From NCBI RefSeq assembly GCF_900172255.1, contig NZ_FWFU01000003.1, positions 434,001 through 498,000 on the forward strand: DNA of 64,000 nt, given 5' to 3'. Within the stretch, counting starts at the first letter, position 1. Each line of letters begins with the position of its first letter. The notes under the pieces are model-generated. The model saw only the letters and a list, made by a program, of their open reading frames with translations. It did not search any database and was not told the DNA's origin. The position numbers and the translations under genes were made by a program. The stretch is from Roseovarius halotolerans (GTDB lineage: Bacteria; Pseudomonadota; Alphaproteobacteria; Rhodobacterales; Rhodobacteraceae). Shown here piece by piece: positions 9,463 to 18,261 of this stretch.

Positions 9463-10656
9463 TCATTCCTTTTCCCGCGCCGCCTCCAGCGCCTGCATGA
9501 TATCGGCGATCAGGTCGTCGCTGTCCTCGATCCCGACCGAAAGCCGCACCAGCCCGGGCGTGATGCCAAGAGCGGCCTTCTGATCGTCGGGCAGGCGCTG
9601 ATGGGTGGTGGTCGCCGGATGCGTCGCGATCGACTTGGCGTCGCCCAGGTTGTTCGAGATCACCACGATCCTGAGCGCGTTCAGAAAGCGGAACGCCCCC
9701 GCCTGCCCGCCTTCGATCTCAAGCGCGACAACCGTGCCGCCCTTGCCCATCTGGCGCAGGACCAGATCGTGCTGTGCATGGCTCGGATGACCCGGATAGA
9801 TCACGCGCACGAGGCCCTTCTGTCCCTCAAGCGCTTCGCTCAGCTTGAGCGCGGTCGCGGCCTGCGCTTCGACCCTGAGAGTGATCGTCTCAAGCCCCTT
9901 GAGCATGATCCAGGCGGTGAATGGCGACATCGAACCGCCTGTATGCTTCATGTAGGGCTCGACCGTGCCGCGGATGAAGTCGCGCGTCCCCAGGATCACA
10001 CCGCCAAGCGCGCGCCCCTGCCCGTCGATATGCTTGGTCGCCGAATAGACAACCACATCGGCACCCTGCGCGATGGCGCGCGAAAACACCGGCGTCGCGA
10101 AGACATTGTCCACGATCACCGTCGCGCCGACCTCATGCGCCAGCGCCGCGACCGCCTCGAGATCGACCAGTTCCAGCGTCGGATTGGCGACCGTTTCAAA
10201 GAACACCGCGCGCGTGTCCTTGCGGATCGCCGCGCGCCACTGCTCCAGATCCGGCCCGTCGACGAACGTCACCTCGACCCCGAAACGCGTCAGCACCTCG
10301 TCAAGAACGTAATGACAGGAGCCGAACAGCGCCCGCGCCGCGACCACATGATCTCCCGCTCTTAGCATCGAGGTCAGCGCCCCGCTGACCGCCGCCATGC
10401 CGCTGGCGGTGGCGAAAGCGTCCTCGGCGCCTTCCAGCGCGGCGATGCGTTCCTCGAACATCGCAACCGTCGGATTGCCGTAACGCGCATATATGAACTC
10501 ATCCGGGCCCGCCTCGAGAAACCGCGCCGCTGCCTGCTCGGCACTGTCATAAACGAAGCCCTGGGTCATGAAGATGGCTTCGCTGACCTCGCCCCACTGA
10601 CTGCGGCGCGTGCCGCCATGCACCAGCTTCGTGCGCGTCTTCCAATCCTCGTCCAT
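9463..10656 (-). CDS. metZ: O-succinylhomoserine sulfhydrylase (Cys/Met metabolism PLP enzyme)
   Basis: PLP enzyme that forms homocysteine from O-succinylhomoserine and sulfide in methionine synthesis; 397 residues, normal length. The PLP lysine lies in YSATKHIDGQG. Other family marks are RYGNPTVAMFEERIAALEG and GGSMSPFTAWIMLKGLETI. I chose the ATG at 10656, since AGGAGG ends seven bases upstream of it. The upstream leader holds a SAM-II riboswitch followed by an intrinsic terminator, so expression should fall when SAM is plentiful. That supports the assignment to methionine synthesis. A second homocysteine-forming enzyme, MetY, lies at 47.4 kb without such a leader. Confidence 0.94.
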   Translation of the reverse strand: MDEDWKTRTKLVHGGTRRSQWGEVSEAIFMTQGFVYDSAEQAAARFLEAGPDEFIYARYGNPTVAMFEERIAALEGAEDAFATASGMAAVSGALTSMLRAGDHVVAARALFGSCHYVLDEVLTRFGVEVTFVDGPDLEQWRAAIRKDTRAVFFETVANPTLELVDLEAVAALAHEVGATVIVDNVFATPVFSRAIAQGADVVVYSATKHIDGQGRALGGVILGTRDFIRGTVEPYMKHTGGSMSPFTAWIMLKGLETITLRVEAQAATALKLSEALEGQKGLVRVIYPGHPSHAQHDLVLRQMGKGGTVVALEIEGGQAGAFRFLNALRIVVISNNLGDAKSIATHPATTTHQRLPDDQKAALGITPGLVRLSVGIEDSDDLIADIMQALEAAREKE

Positions 10657-10686
10657 CGTCATCCTCCTGGGCGCTCGGCCCAAATG

Positions 10687-10720
10687 AAAAAACCCCCGTC
10701 GCGGTCAAGCGAAAGGGGGC
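10687..10720 (-). terminator. Intrinsic terminator in the metZ leader
   Basis: On the minus strand CCCCC and GGGGG pair around an inner TCGC/GCGA stem and the loop TTGACC, followed directly by a run of six T. It lies between the SAM-II aptamer and the metZ start. The loop TTGACC is complementary to GGTCA just downstream of the aptamer, which could take part in switching. Confidence 0.75.
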
Positions 10721-10731
10721 TTTCATCCTGA

Positions 10732-10790
10732 CCTCTTTAGCGGAGTTGTTTTACGTGGCCCGCAATCCGGTAACAAATCGCCACGCCGCC
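10732..10790 (-). promoter_or_regulatory. SAM-II riboswitch (metZ leader)
   Basis: The minus strand carries the SAM-II pattern. P1 is formed by CGTGGC (10785-10780) and GCCACG (10759-10754). GATTTG follows the 5' arm, and the 3' end carries the conserved CGCTAAAGAGG (10742-10732) that forms the pseudoknot. SAM-II elements are typical of alphaproteobacterial metA/metZ leaders. Here the aptamer is followed by a terminator, so control is probably at transcription. Confidence 0.88.
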
Positions 10791-10910
10791 GATTTACTCC
10801 TGGCCGCGTGGCGCGTCAACACCGTCTCGTGCCTTTTACATTTCATTCAAGAAACCGTCGTAGTCGTCCTCTACCTCGAAGCTACCAGATGTAGTGGCGA
10901 CTCGAGCATC

Positions 10911-11858
10911 ATGCCCTTACTGAAAATCAATTCAGGCCCGGACGGCCCCGTCCTTCACACCGGGCAGGATTCCCCCCTCGGCCCCACGCTGGCGCAGGCG
11001 CTGCGCCACGGGCGCGGTCCGGTCGTGATCATGACCCACGGTTACAAATTCGCGCCCGGTCACGGGCTCGACTGCCCGCACCAGCACATCCTCTCGCTCG
11101 ACCCCGCCTGCCGCAGCTGGAAAGCGATGAGCTGGCCGCGCGCCCTTGGGTTTGGCGCAGGCCAACGCGACGAAGGCACCGGCATCGCCTTCGGCTGGCC
11201 GGGGCGTGGCACCATCTGGCAGGCCTATCGTCAGGCCGAGGTGGCCGGCGCCGCGCTGGCGCAGCTGATCGAGATGATCGCCCGGATCGCGCCCGACAGG
11301 CCGCTTCACCTGCTGGCGCATTCACTTGGGGCGCGCGTCGTTCTCGGGGCGCTCGAACGCCTGCCCGAGGGGCGTGTCGGCCGCGCGATCCTGCTGTCTG
11401 GTGCCGAATTCGGCAGCCGCGCCGCCGAGGCGCTCAGCCGCGGCGCCGGGCGCACCGCCGAGATCATCAACGTCACCAGCCGCGAGAACGACCTGTTCGA
11501 TTTTCTGCTGGAGCGGCTGGTCACACCGCCCGCGCGCGGCGACCGCAGCCTTGGCCACGGCCTGCCTGCCCTGCCAAGAACGCTGACCCTGCAACTGGAT
11601 CATCCCGACACCCTGACCGCGCTGGCGTGCGCGGGCTTCAAAATCGAGCGCCCCAAGGCGCGGATCTGTCACTGGTCGTCGTATCTTCGCCCCGGCGTGT
11701 TCGGGTTCTATCGCGCGCTGCTGCGCACCCCCGAGGCGTTGCCGCTGCCGCAATTGCGCGCCGCCCTGCCCGCCGAGCCCGATCCGCGCTGGTCGCGCAT
11801 CCTGAGCCTTCCATATCCTGAAACATGCAATTCCGGCTGGCGCGGCGCTGCGACCTGA
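10911..11858 (+). CDS. Alpha/beta-hydrolase family protein
   Basis: A 315-residue protein with an alpha/beta-hydrolase fold. VVIMTHGYKFAPG gives the oxyanion-side HGY motif, and LLAHSLGARVVLGAL is the nucleophile elbow (Ser in HSLG). The remainder resembles the DUF900 / lipase-like group rather than any assigned enzyme. There is no signal peptide, so a cytosolic role is likely. I took the ATG at 10911. The frame is open further upstream, but that stretch overlaps the riboswitch region on the other strand and is AT-richer. It converges with the next gene, four bases away. Substrate unknown. Confidence 0.75.
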   Translation: MPLLKINSGPDGPVLHTGQDSPLGPTLAQALRHGRGPVVIMTHGYKFAPGHGLDCPHQHILSLDPACRSWKAMSWPRALGFGAGQRDEGTGIAFGWPGRGTIWQAYRQAEVAGAALAQLIEMIARIAPDRPLHLLAHSLGARVVLGALERLPEGRVGRAILLSGAEFGSRAAEALSRGAGRTAEIINVTSRENDLFDFLLERLVTPPARGDRSLGHGLPALPRTLTLQLDHPDTLTALACAGFKIERPKARICHWSSYLRPGVFGFYRALLRTPEALPLPQLRAALPAEPDPRWSRILSLPYPETCNSGWRGAAT

Positions 11859-11862
11859 GCGA

Positions 11863-12486
11863 TCAGGCTGCCTTCTCGTGAGGCGGCAGCACCATCAGCA
11901 CCATGAACCAGTAGAACCCGTGCAGGAACAGCACGAAGACCGGCATCACGGTGATCCAGACCGCCAGCGTCTCGCCCGCGATCAGCAACTCGTTCACCGC
12001 GATCACCATCGCCGCCGCCAACGCGTTGACGCGCAGCAGGCTGACCCGCTCGACCGGCGCGCCATCCGCGCTTTGCTGCGGCACGACCCGTTCCAGCATG
12101 TCCTTCTCGCGCCGGATTCCCAGGACCATGATGACCAGGAAAAAGACGCACATGCCCGTCAGCGCGCGCTGCGTGAACAGCGGATCGTTCAGCCACAGCT
12201 GAACCCCCGCCAGCGTCACCAGCCCCAGGACCGGCCACATCAGCATGCCGGGCCTGCCGCTGCGAACCTTGCGCAGGCTGAAGGCCGCGTCCGGCAGGTT
12301 GCGCCAGATCGCATAGGCCTCGGCCACCACGACCGCCATGACAAAGGCGCGATCCTCGTGCACGCCCATCTGTCCCAGTGCGATCCACAGGATCAGCATC
12401 ATCAGGACAGGCAGGATATTCTCGGCCCGGATCGCCGGGATCGAGGTCGTCGCAAACCAGAGGCGGGTCGAAAGCTTGTGTATCAT
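11863..12486 (-). CDS. Multi-pass inner membrane protein, function unknown
   Basis: A 207-residue hydrophobic protein with about five or six predicted transmembrane helices, for example ILPVLMMLILWIALG, GMLMWPVLGLVTLAGVQLWL, ALTGMCVFFLVIMVLGI and VMPVFVLFLHGFYWFMVLMV. One charged cytosolic loop (RREKDMLERVVPQQ) separates the last helices. I recognise no family motif. It precedes yciB/ispZ and a DMT-type permease gene on the same strand, a membrane-protein cluster, but the ~90-bp gap to yciB leaves operon membership open. Confidence 0.7.
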   Translation of the reverse strand: MIHKLSTRLWFATTSIPAIRAENILPVLMMLILWIALGQMGVHEDRAFVMAVVVAEAYAIWRNLPDAAFSLRKVRSGRPGMLMWPVLGLVTLAGVQLWLNDPLFTQRALTGMCVFFLVIMVLGIRREKDMLERVVPQQSADGAPVERVSLLRVNALAAAMVIAVNELLIAGETLAVWITVMPVFVLFLHGFYWFMVLMVLPPHEKAA

Positions 12487-12578
12487 GCCTCCGGCTTAGG
12501 CCGGAAATCTGGCCAAAACCGGGCAACGATTTGTGTTTTCCGAGAAACCGGATTCAATCGGGGCCACGCGGCGCGCGC

Positions 12579-13184
12579 TCAGCTCTCCTTGTCCTCCTGG
12601 CCATAGTCGCGAAACAGCCGCCCCTGCGCCATGAAGAACACGAAGATCGCCGCCGTCAGGCCGAAGGTCTTGAAATAGACCCAGGTTTCCTCGCTCATGG
12701 TCCGCCAGATCAGCTCGTTCAGGATCGCCAGCCCGAAGAAGAACAGCGCCAGCCGGCGGGTCAGGATCATCCAGCCCTCATGCGACAACGGCATCACGCC
12801 CTCCATCACATATTGCAGCCATGACCGCCCCCGCAAAAGCCCCGCGCCAAGCACCCCGGCGAACAGGAGGTAGATAATCGTCGGCTTCATCTTGAAGAAA
12901 CGCGGATCGTTGAACCATACGCTCAGCCCGCCGAACACCACGATCAGCACGGCGGTGACGACCTGCATCTTCGACAGGTGCCCGGTCAGGCGCCACAGCA
13001 CCCCCATCGCCAGCAGGAACACCGGGATGAACCCGGCCGTTACGACGATGAACCCGTCATATTCGGTCCCCCCGATGGTGAACACACGGTCCTTGAGAAT
13101 GAGATACGCGGCGAAGAACGCCAGGATCGGCCCCAGTTCCAGCCCGGTCTTCAGCATCGGATTGATCTTTCGCTCTTCCATCAA
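12579..13184 (-). CDS. yciB: YciB/IspZ family inner membrane (septation-associated) protein
   Basis: A 201-residue integral membrane protein of the YciB (intracellular septation protein A) family, which is linked to cell-envelope synthesis and division. Signature parts are KTGLELGPILAFFAAYLIL, SVWFNDPRFFKMKPTIIYLL and LRRGRSWLQYV-like VLGAGLLRGRSWLQ. About five transmembrane helices are seen, matching the family. The start is one of two adjacent ATGs (13184 or 13181). The next gene upstream, a DMT permease, ends 13 bases away, so the two are probably co-transcribed. Confidence 0.9.
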   Translation of the reverse strand: MMEERKINPMLKTGLELGPILAFFAAYLILKDRVFTIGGTEYDGFIVVTAGFIPVFLLAMGVLWRLTGHLSKMQVVTAVLIVVFGGLSVWFNDPRFFKMKPTIIYLLFAGVLGAGLLRGRSWLQYVMEGVMPLSHEGWMILTRRLALFFFGLAILNELIWRTMSEETWVYFKTFGLTAAIFVFFMAQGRLFRDYGQEDKES

Positions 13185-13196
13185 AGGCCTCGTTTC

Positions 13197-14105
13197 CTAT
13201 CCGCCCAGTTCAACTATCACAGCGCCCGCCGCAATCAATGCCATTAGGGCAATCCGGCGCGGACCAACGGTCTCGCGCAGCACCAGCCACCCGATCAGCG
13301 CCGCGAAAACCGTCGACGTCTCGCGCAGCACCGCCGCCTCGCCCACCTTGTCGAGCCGCGTCGCCAGCATGATCGACCCGAAGGAAAAGAATGCCACGAC
13401 GCCCCCGATCAGGCCCCGCAACAACAGCGGCCCCGGATGCGGCGGTGCAAGCATCCGGCGCCATCGGATCACCGCATAGAACGGCAGCACGATCCCGTCG
13501 ATCATGAAGAACCACGCGAGGAAGGTGAACGGATCGGCCGACGCGCGGATGCCATAGGCATCATAGGTCGTGTAAAGTGCTACGAACATCCCCGTCGCCA
13601 CCGCCAGCATCAGCGCCGCGGGCAGGTTCTCGCGGTTCACCGTCAGGTTGCGCAGGTTATAGACCGCAAGCCCGTAGATTCCCGCCAGCAACACCAGAAC
13701 GCCCAGCCATTGCACCGGCGTGAATCGCTCGCCGAACAGCAGATAGGCGCCGATCACGGTGAATAACGGCCCGGTGCCGCGCACCACGGGATAGACGACG
13801 GTGTAGGCGCCCTTCACATAGGCATTCGCCTGCAGGATCTTGTAGGCCAGGTGGATCGCGAAGGCGCAGCCGAAGATCGGCCACATATGCGGCTCGGGCC
13901 AGGGTACCACGAAAAACGCCAGCGGCGCGGCCATCAAACCATAGCTGCCGTCGATGGCGCCCCGGCTCAGCCAGGGATCGTGGCGACCTTTCTGAAGCGC
14001 ACCGAACACCGCATGCAAAAGCGCCGCCAGCAGCGCCAGCACCATCGCAAGGTGATGCCCCGCCGCCGTGCCTTCAAGCGAGATCAGCCAGTTGCTCAAC
14101 CCCAT
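13197..14105 (-). CDS. EamA/DMT-superfamily permease
   Basis: A 302-residue protein with ten predicted transmembrane helices in two halves, the layout of the drug/metabolite transporter superfamily. The first half includes AYTVVYPVVRGTGPLFTVIG and LLFGERFTPVQWLGVLVLLA, the second SFGSIMLATRLDKVGEAAVL and LVLRETVGPRRIALMALI. Both are typical EamA-repeat ends. The transported substrate cannot be inferred. The ATG at 14105 is used. The mgtC-like gene starts 68 bp away in the opposite direction, so both promoters share this short gap. Confidence 0.85.
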   Translation of the reverse strand: MGLSNWLISLEGTAAGHHLAMVLALLAALLHAVFGALQKGRHDPWLSRGAIDGSYGLMAAPLAFFVVPWPEPHMWPIFGCAFAIHLAYKILQANAYVKGAYTVVYPVVRGTGPLFTVIGAYLLFGERFTPVQWLGVLVLLAGIYGLAVYNLRNLTVNRENLPAALMLAVATGMFVALYTTYDAYGIRASADPFTFLAWFFMIDGIVLPFYAVIRWRRMLAPPHPGPLLLRGLIGGVVAFFSFGSIMLATRLDKVGEAAVLRETSTVFAALIGWLVLRETVGPRRIALMALIAAGAVIVELGG

Positions 14106-14173
14106 CTCACTGCACCCACCCCGCAAACCTGCTAGGCTGGCCCGATGACAAGGATTCGCCCGATGGAGGACGC

Positions 14174-14686
14174 ATGATCGAACAGGCACTCGAAGTAATC
14201 GCAAAGGAGCTTTCCGGCACCTTTGCCGCGGTGCCGCCCCTGGTTGCGGCCACGCGGCTGTTGGCTGCCCTGGTGCTTGGCGGGCTGATCGGCTTCGAGC
14301 GCGAGTGGGTCCGCAAACCGGCCGGACTGCGCACCCACATGCTGGTCTCGATCGCCGCCTGCCTTTTCATCATCGTCAGCCAGCAGCTTGCCCATCTTCC
14401 CTTTGGCGACAAGGATGCGCTGCGGGTCGACCCGCTGCGCCTGATCGAGGCGGTGACCGCCGGGGTCGCCTTTCTGGCGGCCGGGGCGATCTTCACCTCG
14501 GGTGGCAAGGTGCACAACATCACCACGGGCGCGTCGATGTGGCTGGCCGGTGCGATCGGCCTCGCCTGCGGTGCCGGGCAAATGCCGCTGGCGCTGATGG
14601 TAACGGCAATCGTTCTTATCGTGCTGATCGCGCTCAGGGTGGCCGAACCCTCGCAAGACGAAGACCCGGACGCGCCTTCGGACTGA
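14174..14686 (+). CDS. MgtC/SapB-family membrane protein (short form)
   Basis: A 170-residue inner-membrane protein of the MgtC/SapB family. The core motif is present: AATRLLAALVLGGLIGFERE, RKPAGLRTHMLVSIAACLF, DPLRLIEAVTAGVAFLAAGA. It has the five-helix MgtC core and lacks the C-terminal ACT-like extension of Salmonella MgtC, as in the SapB-type short forms. MgtC proteins modulate Mg2+ homeostasis or ATP synthase in some pathogens. In marine alphaproteobacteria the role is unknown. It converges with ftsY, one base apart. Confidence 0.88.
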   Translation: MIEQALEVIAKELSGTFAAVPPLVAATRLLAALVLGGLIGFEREWVRKPAGLRTHMLVSIAACLFIIVSQQLAHLPFGDKDALRVDPLRLIEAVTAGVAFLAAGAIFTSGGKVHNITTGASMWLAGAIGLACGAGQMPLALMVTAIVLIVLIALRVAEPSQDEDPDAPSD

Positions 14687-14687
14687 C

Positions 14688-15998
14688 TCATGGCCGGTCC
14701 AGGCCGGTCAGCGCGTCGGCGAATTCCTCAGGGTCGAACGGCGCCAGGTCGTCGATCTGCTCGCCCACGCCGATGGCGTGGATCGGCAGGCCGAACTTGT
14801 CCGCCAGCGCCACCAGGACACCGCCCTTCGCGGTGCCGTCCAGCTTGGTCATCACCAAGCCCGATACATCGGCCAGCTTGCGGAAGGTCTCGACCTGACT
14901 CAGCGCATTCTGCCCGGTCGTGGCATCCAACACCAGCAGCGTGTTGTGCGGCGCGCTTTCGTCCTTCTTTCGGATGACGCGGACGATCTTGGCCAGTTCC
15001 TCCATCAGGTCGGCCCGGTTCTGCAACCGCCCGGCCGTGTCGATCATCAACAGGTCAGCACCATCCGCCTGCGCCTTTCCCATCGCGTCATAGGCCAGGC
15101 TTGCGGGGTCCGATCCCTCGGGCGCGGTCAGCACCGGCACCCCGGCGCGGTCGCCCCAGATCTGCAACTGTTCCACCGCGGCAGCACGGAAGGTATCACC
15201 GGCTGCGATCACCACCTTCTTTCCGGCCGCCTTGAACTGGCTGGCCAGCTTGCCGATCGTCGTGGTCTTGCCCGAGCCGTTGACCCCGACCACCAGCACC
15301 ACCTGCGGCACCTTGGGATAAAGCGGCATGGGGCGCGCCACCGGCTCCATGATGCGGGTAATCTCCTGCGACAGCAGGCTCTTGATCTCCTGCGTCGAAA
15401 GCTTCTTGCCCATGCGTCCCTCGGCCATGTTGGCGGTGACGCGCAGGGCGGTATCGACCCCCATATCGGCGCTGATCAACAACTCCTCAAGCTGTTCGAG
15501 CATGTCGTCATCCAGCACCCGGCGGGTGACGGTCCTGGCCTCGCCCCGCCCCAGCAGCCGCCCCAGGATCCCCGGCTTTGCGGGTTTGGCGCGGGCTTCG
15601 ACGGCATCCTCCACCGGGATTTCCACGGGCGTCGGCGCCGGGGCCGGCTCGGGCGCAGGCGCGGGCGCCTCCTGCGGTGACTGGTCGGGCACTTCGCTGG
15701 GCGGCGTTGCGGGCTGCTCGGATGGCGGCTCGGGCAGTTCCTCTGGCGCGGGTTGCGGCGCAGGTTCGGGCTCCGGCACGGGCACCGGTTCCGGCTGCGG
15801 CTCTGGCTCAGGCTCGGGCTGCGGCTCAGGTTCCGGCTGCGGTTCAGGCTCGGGCTGCGGTTCCGGCTCAGGTTCGGGCTCGGCCGACGCGGCGATCTCT
15901 TCCTGCTCGCCGCCCTCTTCGACGATCGCATCCAAACCATCCTCCAGCTTGGATGAGGATTTGAACAGCCGCTCCTTGAGTTTCTTGAAAAACGCCAT
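14688..15998 (-). CDS. ftsY: Signal recognition particle receptor FtsY
   Basis: SRP receptor GTPase that docks ribosome-SRP complexes to the membrane for co-translational insertion. It is 436 residues. A basic N-terminal helix ([12 protein letters not shown]) is followed by an acidic A domain with a Pro-Glu repeat, then the NG domain. The GTPase motifs are [35 protein letters not shown] and [10 protein letters not shown]. The start is the ATG at 15998; an ATG 30 bases upstream is less likely. The A domain is unusual for its long, almost pure PE/PQPE tract (about residues 40-75). No ffh gene is in the window. Confidence 0.97.
   Translation of the reverse strand: MAFFKKLKERLFKSSSKLEDGLDAIVEEGGEQEEIAASAEPEPEPEPQPEPEPQPEPEPQPEPEPEPQPEPVPVPEPEPAPQPAPEELPEPPSEQPATPPSEVPDQSPQEAPAPAPEPAPAPTPVEIPVEDAVEARAKPAKPGILGRLLGRGEARTVTRRVLDDDMLEQLEELLISADMGVDTALRVTANMAEGRMGKKLSTQEIKSLLSQEITRIMEPVARPMPLYPKVPQVVLVVGVNGSGKTTTIGKLASQFKAAGKKVVIAAGDTFRAAAVEQLQIWGDRAGVPVLTAPEGSDPASLAYDAMGKAQADGADLLMIDTAGRLQNRADLMEELAKIVRVIRKKDESAPHNTLLVLDATTGQNALSQVETFRKLADVSGLVMTKLDGTAKGGVLVALADKFGLPIHAIGVGEQIDDLAPFDPEEFADALTGLDRP
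15760..15895 (-). repeat. In-frame Pro-Glu tandem repeat in ftsY
   Basis: Degenerate hexamer/dodecamer repeats on the minus strand encode alternating PE, PQPE and PVPE units in the FtsY A domain. Repeat units vary mostly at synonymous positions. The tract is a likely site of length variation between strains. Confidence 0.8.
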
Positions 15999-16150
15999 GC
16001 GCCCTCCGATCCGCTTGTTAAGTCTCACCTAATGCGGATCGCGGCGATATGGAAGCCTGTGGCGTGTTTTGCGACCTTGCCGGGAACCGCCCGCGCAATC
16101 GTGAGCCGAACCATCTGGCCTGCGCCGCGCGTCTCTGCCAAACTGCGCAC

Positions 16151-16555
16151 ATGCGCCGATTGATCCCGCTCTCCTTGCCGTGCCTTTTGCTCCTCGCCTC
16201 CTCGCTCAATGCACAAGAGGCGATGAGCGCCGAAGCCTTTGACGCCTATACTCGTGGCAAGACCTTCTATTACGGCAGCGGTGGCATGGCCTACGGCGCC
16301 GAGGAATACCTGAGTGACCGGCGCGTGCGCTGGTCCTTCCTCGATGGAGAATGCCAGGAGGGGCGCTGGTATGAGGAGGCGGGCGAAATCTGTTTCGTCT
16401 ATGAAAACCGCCCCGAGCCGCAATGCTGGACCTTCACCCGCGGCCCCGAAGGCCTGGTCGCCCGTTTCGTGAACGACCCTTTCGCAACCGAGCTTTACGA
16501 GGTCGAGCAAAGCGACGAGCCGCTGTCCTGTCCGGGGCCGAAGATCGGCGTCTGA
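16151..16555 (+). CDS. Small exported protein, function unknown
   Basis: A 134-residue protein with a clear signal peptide (MRRLIPLSLPCLLLLASSLN, cleavage near NAQE). The mature part has conserved-looking aromatic and cysteine residues (FLDGECQEGRWYEEAGEICF, then QCWTF and LSCPG), so two disulfides are possible in the periplasm. The spacing W.FldG.C.eG.W.e.ge.iCF resembles small periplasmic 'lysozyme-inhibitor/DUF995-like' domains, but I do not assign it. It lies between ftsY and xseA, both on the opposite strand, and is convergent with xseA. Confidence 0.7.
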   Translation: MRRLIPLSLPCLLLLASSLNAQEAMSAEAFDAYTRGKTFYYGSGGMAYGAEEYLSDRRVRWSFLDGECQEGRWYEEAGEICFVYENRPEPQCWTFTRGPEGLVARFVNDPFATELYEVEQSDEPLSCPGPKIGV

Positions 16556-16570
16556 CCTGACCGCCTTGGC

Positions 16571-18184
16571 TCAGAACAGGCTGCCCTGGCCGGGGGGATC
16601 GGATTTTGGCGGCTTCGATGCAGCCTTCTGCGCGGGCTTGGCAGCCGCTTTGCGCGGGGCTTTTGGCGGAGTGCCCGGCCCGCCCCCGCCGCCACCAGCC
16701 GCCAGATCGAGACGCCCGTCGGCGAATTCGATCTCCAGCGCGGTTGCCTGTGCCGCGGCCTCCCGCGTCGTCACGACCGCCCCGTCGCCGCGCACCACCG
16801 CGTAGCCGCGTTTCAGTGTCGCCTTGTAACCCAGGGTCTCACGCAGACGGTCCATCGCCGTGATCTGCTCGCGCCAGTCTCTCACCTGCCGTTGCCCCGC
16901 ATCCGACAGGCGCTGGCCGATCCGGTCCAGTTGGTCGCGCTTCTGCGCCATGTCGCGGCGGATCGGGCGCAAGCTCAACCGGTCCAGCCGCCGGTGCAGC
17001 GATTCGCGCTTCCTGTCCGCCATGCGTTGCAACGCCGGGGCCAGCCGCAACGCCCATGAACCGTAACGATCACGCCGTGACTCCAGCCGCGACTGCAACA
17101 GGCCCGGACGCAGCGCACCCGACACCTCGAACAGCCGGACCCGGCGCTTCTGGACCTGGCTGGTCAGCGCGGCGGGCAGACGGTCGGACCATGCGTCAAG
17201 CCGCTGGCGCGGCGTGTCGAGCAGGCGCTCGGGCCTAGGCAGCGCGCGCGCCAGATCGCGCAACCGCTGGCCGCGCGCCCCGACACCCGATGTCAGCGCA
17301 TGGCTGAGCCGCGCCTCCTGCTTGTCGCACCAGGCCAATAGGTCCAGCCGCACCGGCACGGCAAGTTCCGCCGCCGCCGTGGGCGTGGGCGCGCGCTGGT
17401 CGGCGGCATAGTCGATCAACGTCGTGTCGGTCTCATGCCCCACCGCCGAAATCAGCGGGATGTCGCTTTCGGCGGCGGCGCGCACCACCGATTCCTCGTT
17501 GAATCCCCATAGATCCTCGATACTGCCGCCACCCCGCGCCACGATCAGAAGGTCGGGCCTCGGCAAGGCGCCGCCCGGCGTGAACTGGTTGAAGCCCCGG
17601 ATCGCGCGGGTCACCTCGGGCGCGCATTTTTCACCCTGCACCGCGACGGGCCAGATCAGCACCTTGCGCGGGAACCTGTCCCGCAGACGGTGCAGGATGT
17701 CGCGGATCACCGCGCCCGAGGGCGATGTGATCACCCCGATCACCTCCGGCAGATAGGGCAAGGGGCGCTTGCGCTCGGGCGCGAACAGGCCCTCGGCGGC
17801 CAGTTGCGCCTTGCGCTTCTCCAGCATCGCCATCAGCGCGCCCATGCCCGCCGGTTTGATGTCCTCGATCACGATCTGATAGCGCGACTGGCCGGGGAAG
17901 GTGGTGAGGCGGCCGGTGGCCACCACCTCCATCCCTTCCTCGGGCTGCACCGAAAGACGCGACGCCACGCCCTTCCATATGACCCCGGCCAGCACGGCGC
18001 GGTCATCCTTGAGATCCATGTAGACATGGCCCGAGCGCGGACGGCTGACGCGCCCGACCTCGCCCTTCACCCGCACATGGGCGAATTCGCCCTCGATCAC
18101 GCGCTTCACCGCGCCCGAGATTTCGGACACCGAGAATTCCGGGGCGTTCTCGCCCTCGAGGGGATCGTCGATCAGATCGGACAT
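16571..18184 (-). CDS. xseA: Exodeoxyribonuclease VII large subunit
   Basis: Large subunit of ExoVII, which degrades single-stranded DNA from both ends. It is 537 residues. The N-terminal OB fold ([37 protein letters not shown]) is followed by the catalytic core ([54 protein letters not shown]). A long Arg-rich coiled-coil region comes next, then a Lys/Ala/Pro tail ([20 protein letters not shown]). The small subunit xseB is not adjacent. The start is the ATG at 18184. The C-terminal low-complexity tail is longer than in E. coli XseA. Confidence 0.95.
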   Translation of the reverse strand: MSDLIDDPLEGENAPEFSVSEISGAVKRVIEGEFAHVRVKGEVGRVSRPRSGHVYMDLKDDRAVLAGVIWKGVASRLSVQPEEGMEVVATGRLTTFPGQSRYQIVIEDIKPAGMGALMAMLEKRKAQLAAEGLFAPERKRPLPYLPEVIGVITSPSGAVIRDILHRLRDRFPRKVLIWPVAVQGEKCAPEVTRAIRGFNQFTPGGALPRPDLLIVARGGGSIEDLWGFNEESVVRAAAESDIPLISAVGHETDTTLIDYAADQRAPTPTAAAELAVPVRLDLLAWCDKQEARLSHALTSGVGARGQRLRDLARALPRPERLLDTPRQRLDAWSDRLPAALTSQVQKRRVRLFEVSGALRPGLLQSRLESRRDRYGSWALRLAPALQRMADRKRESLHRRLDRLSLRPIRRDMAQKRDQLDRIGQRLSDAGQRQVRDWREQITAMDRLRETLGYKATLKRGYAVVRGDGAVVTTREAAAQATALEIEFADGRLDLAAGGGGGGPGTPPKAPRKAAAKPAQKAASKPPKSDPPGQGSLF

Positions 18185-18261
18185 GCCTCTGCCTTGTGTC
18201 TGCCTGCGCGCCACCTTAGAACGCCTGTGATCCAAGGCCAAGCAGGAGAGAGAGCGGCGCC

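Noticed and set aside
10746..10910. An N-terminal extension of the alpha/beta-hydrolase gene upstream to 10746.
   Set aside because: The stretch overlaps the SAM-II riboswitch of metZ and is AT-rich. The protein fold begins after the ATG at 10911, so the shorter start is used.
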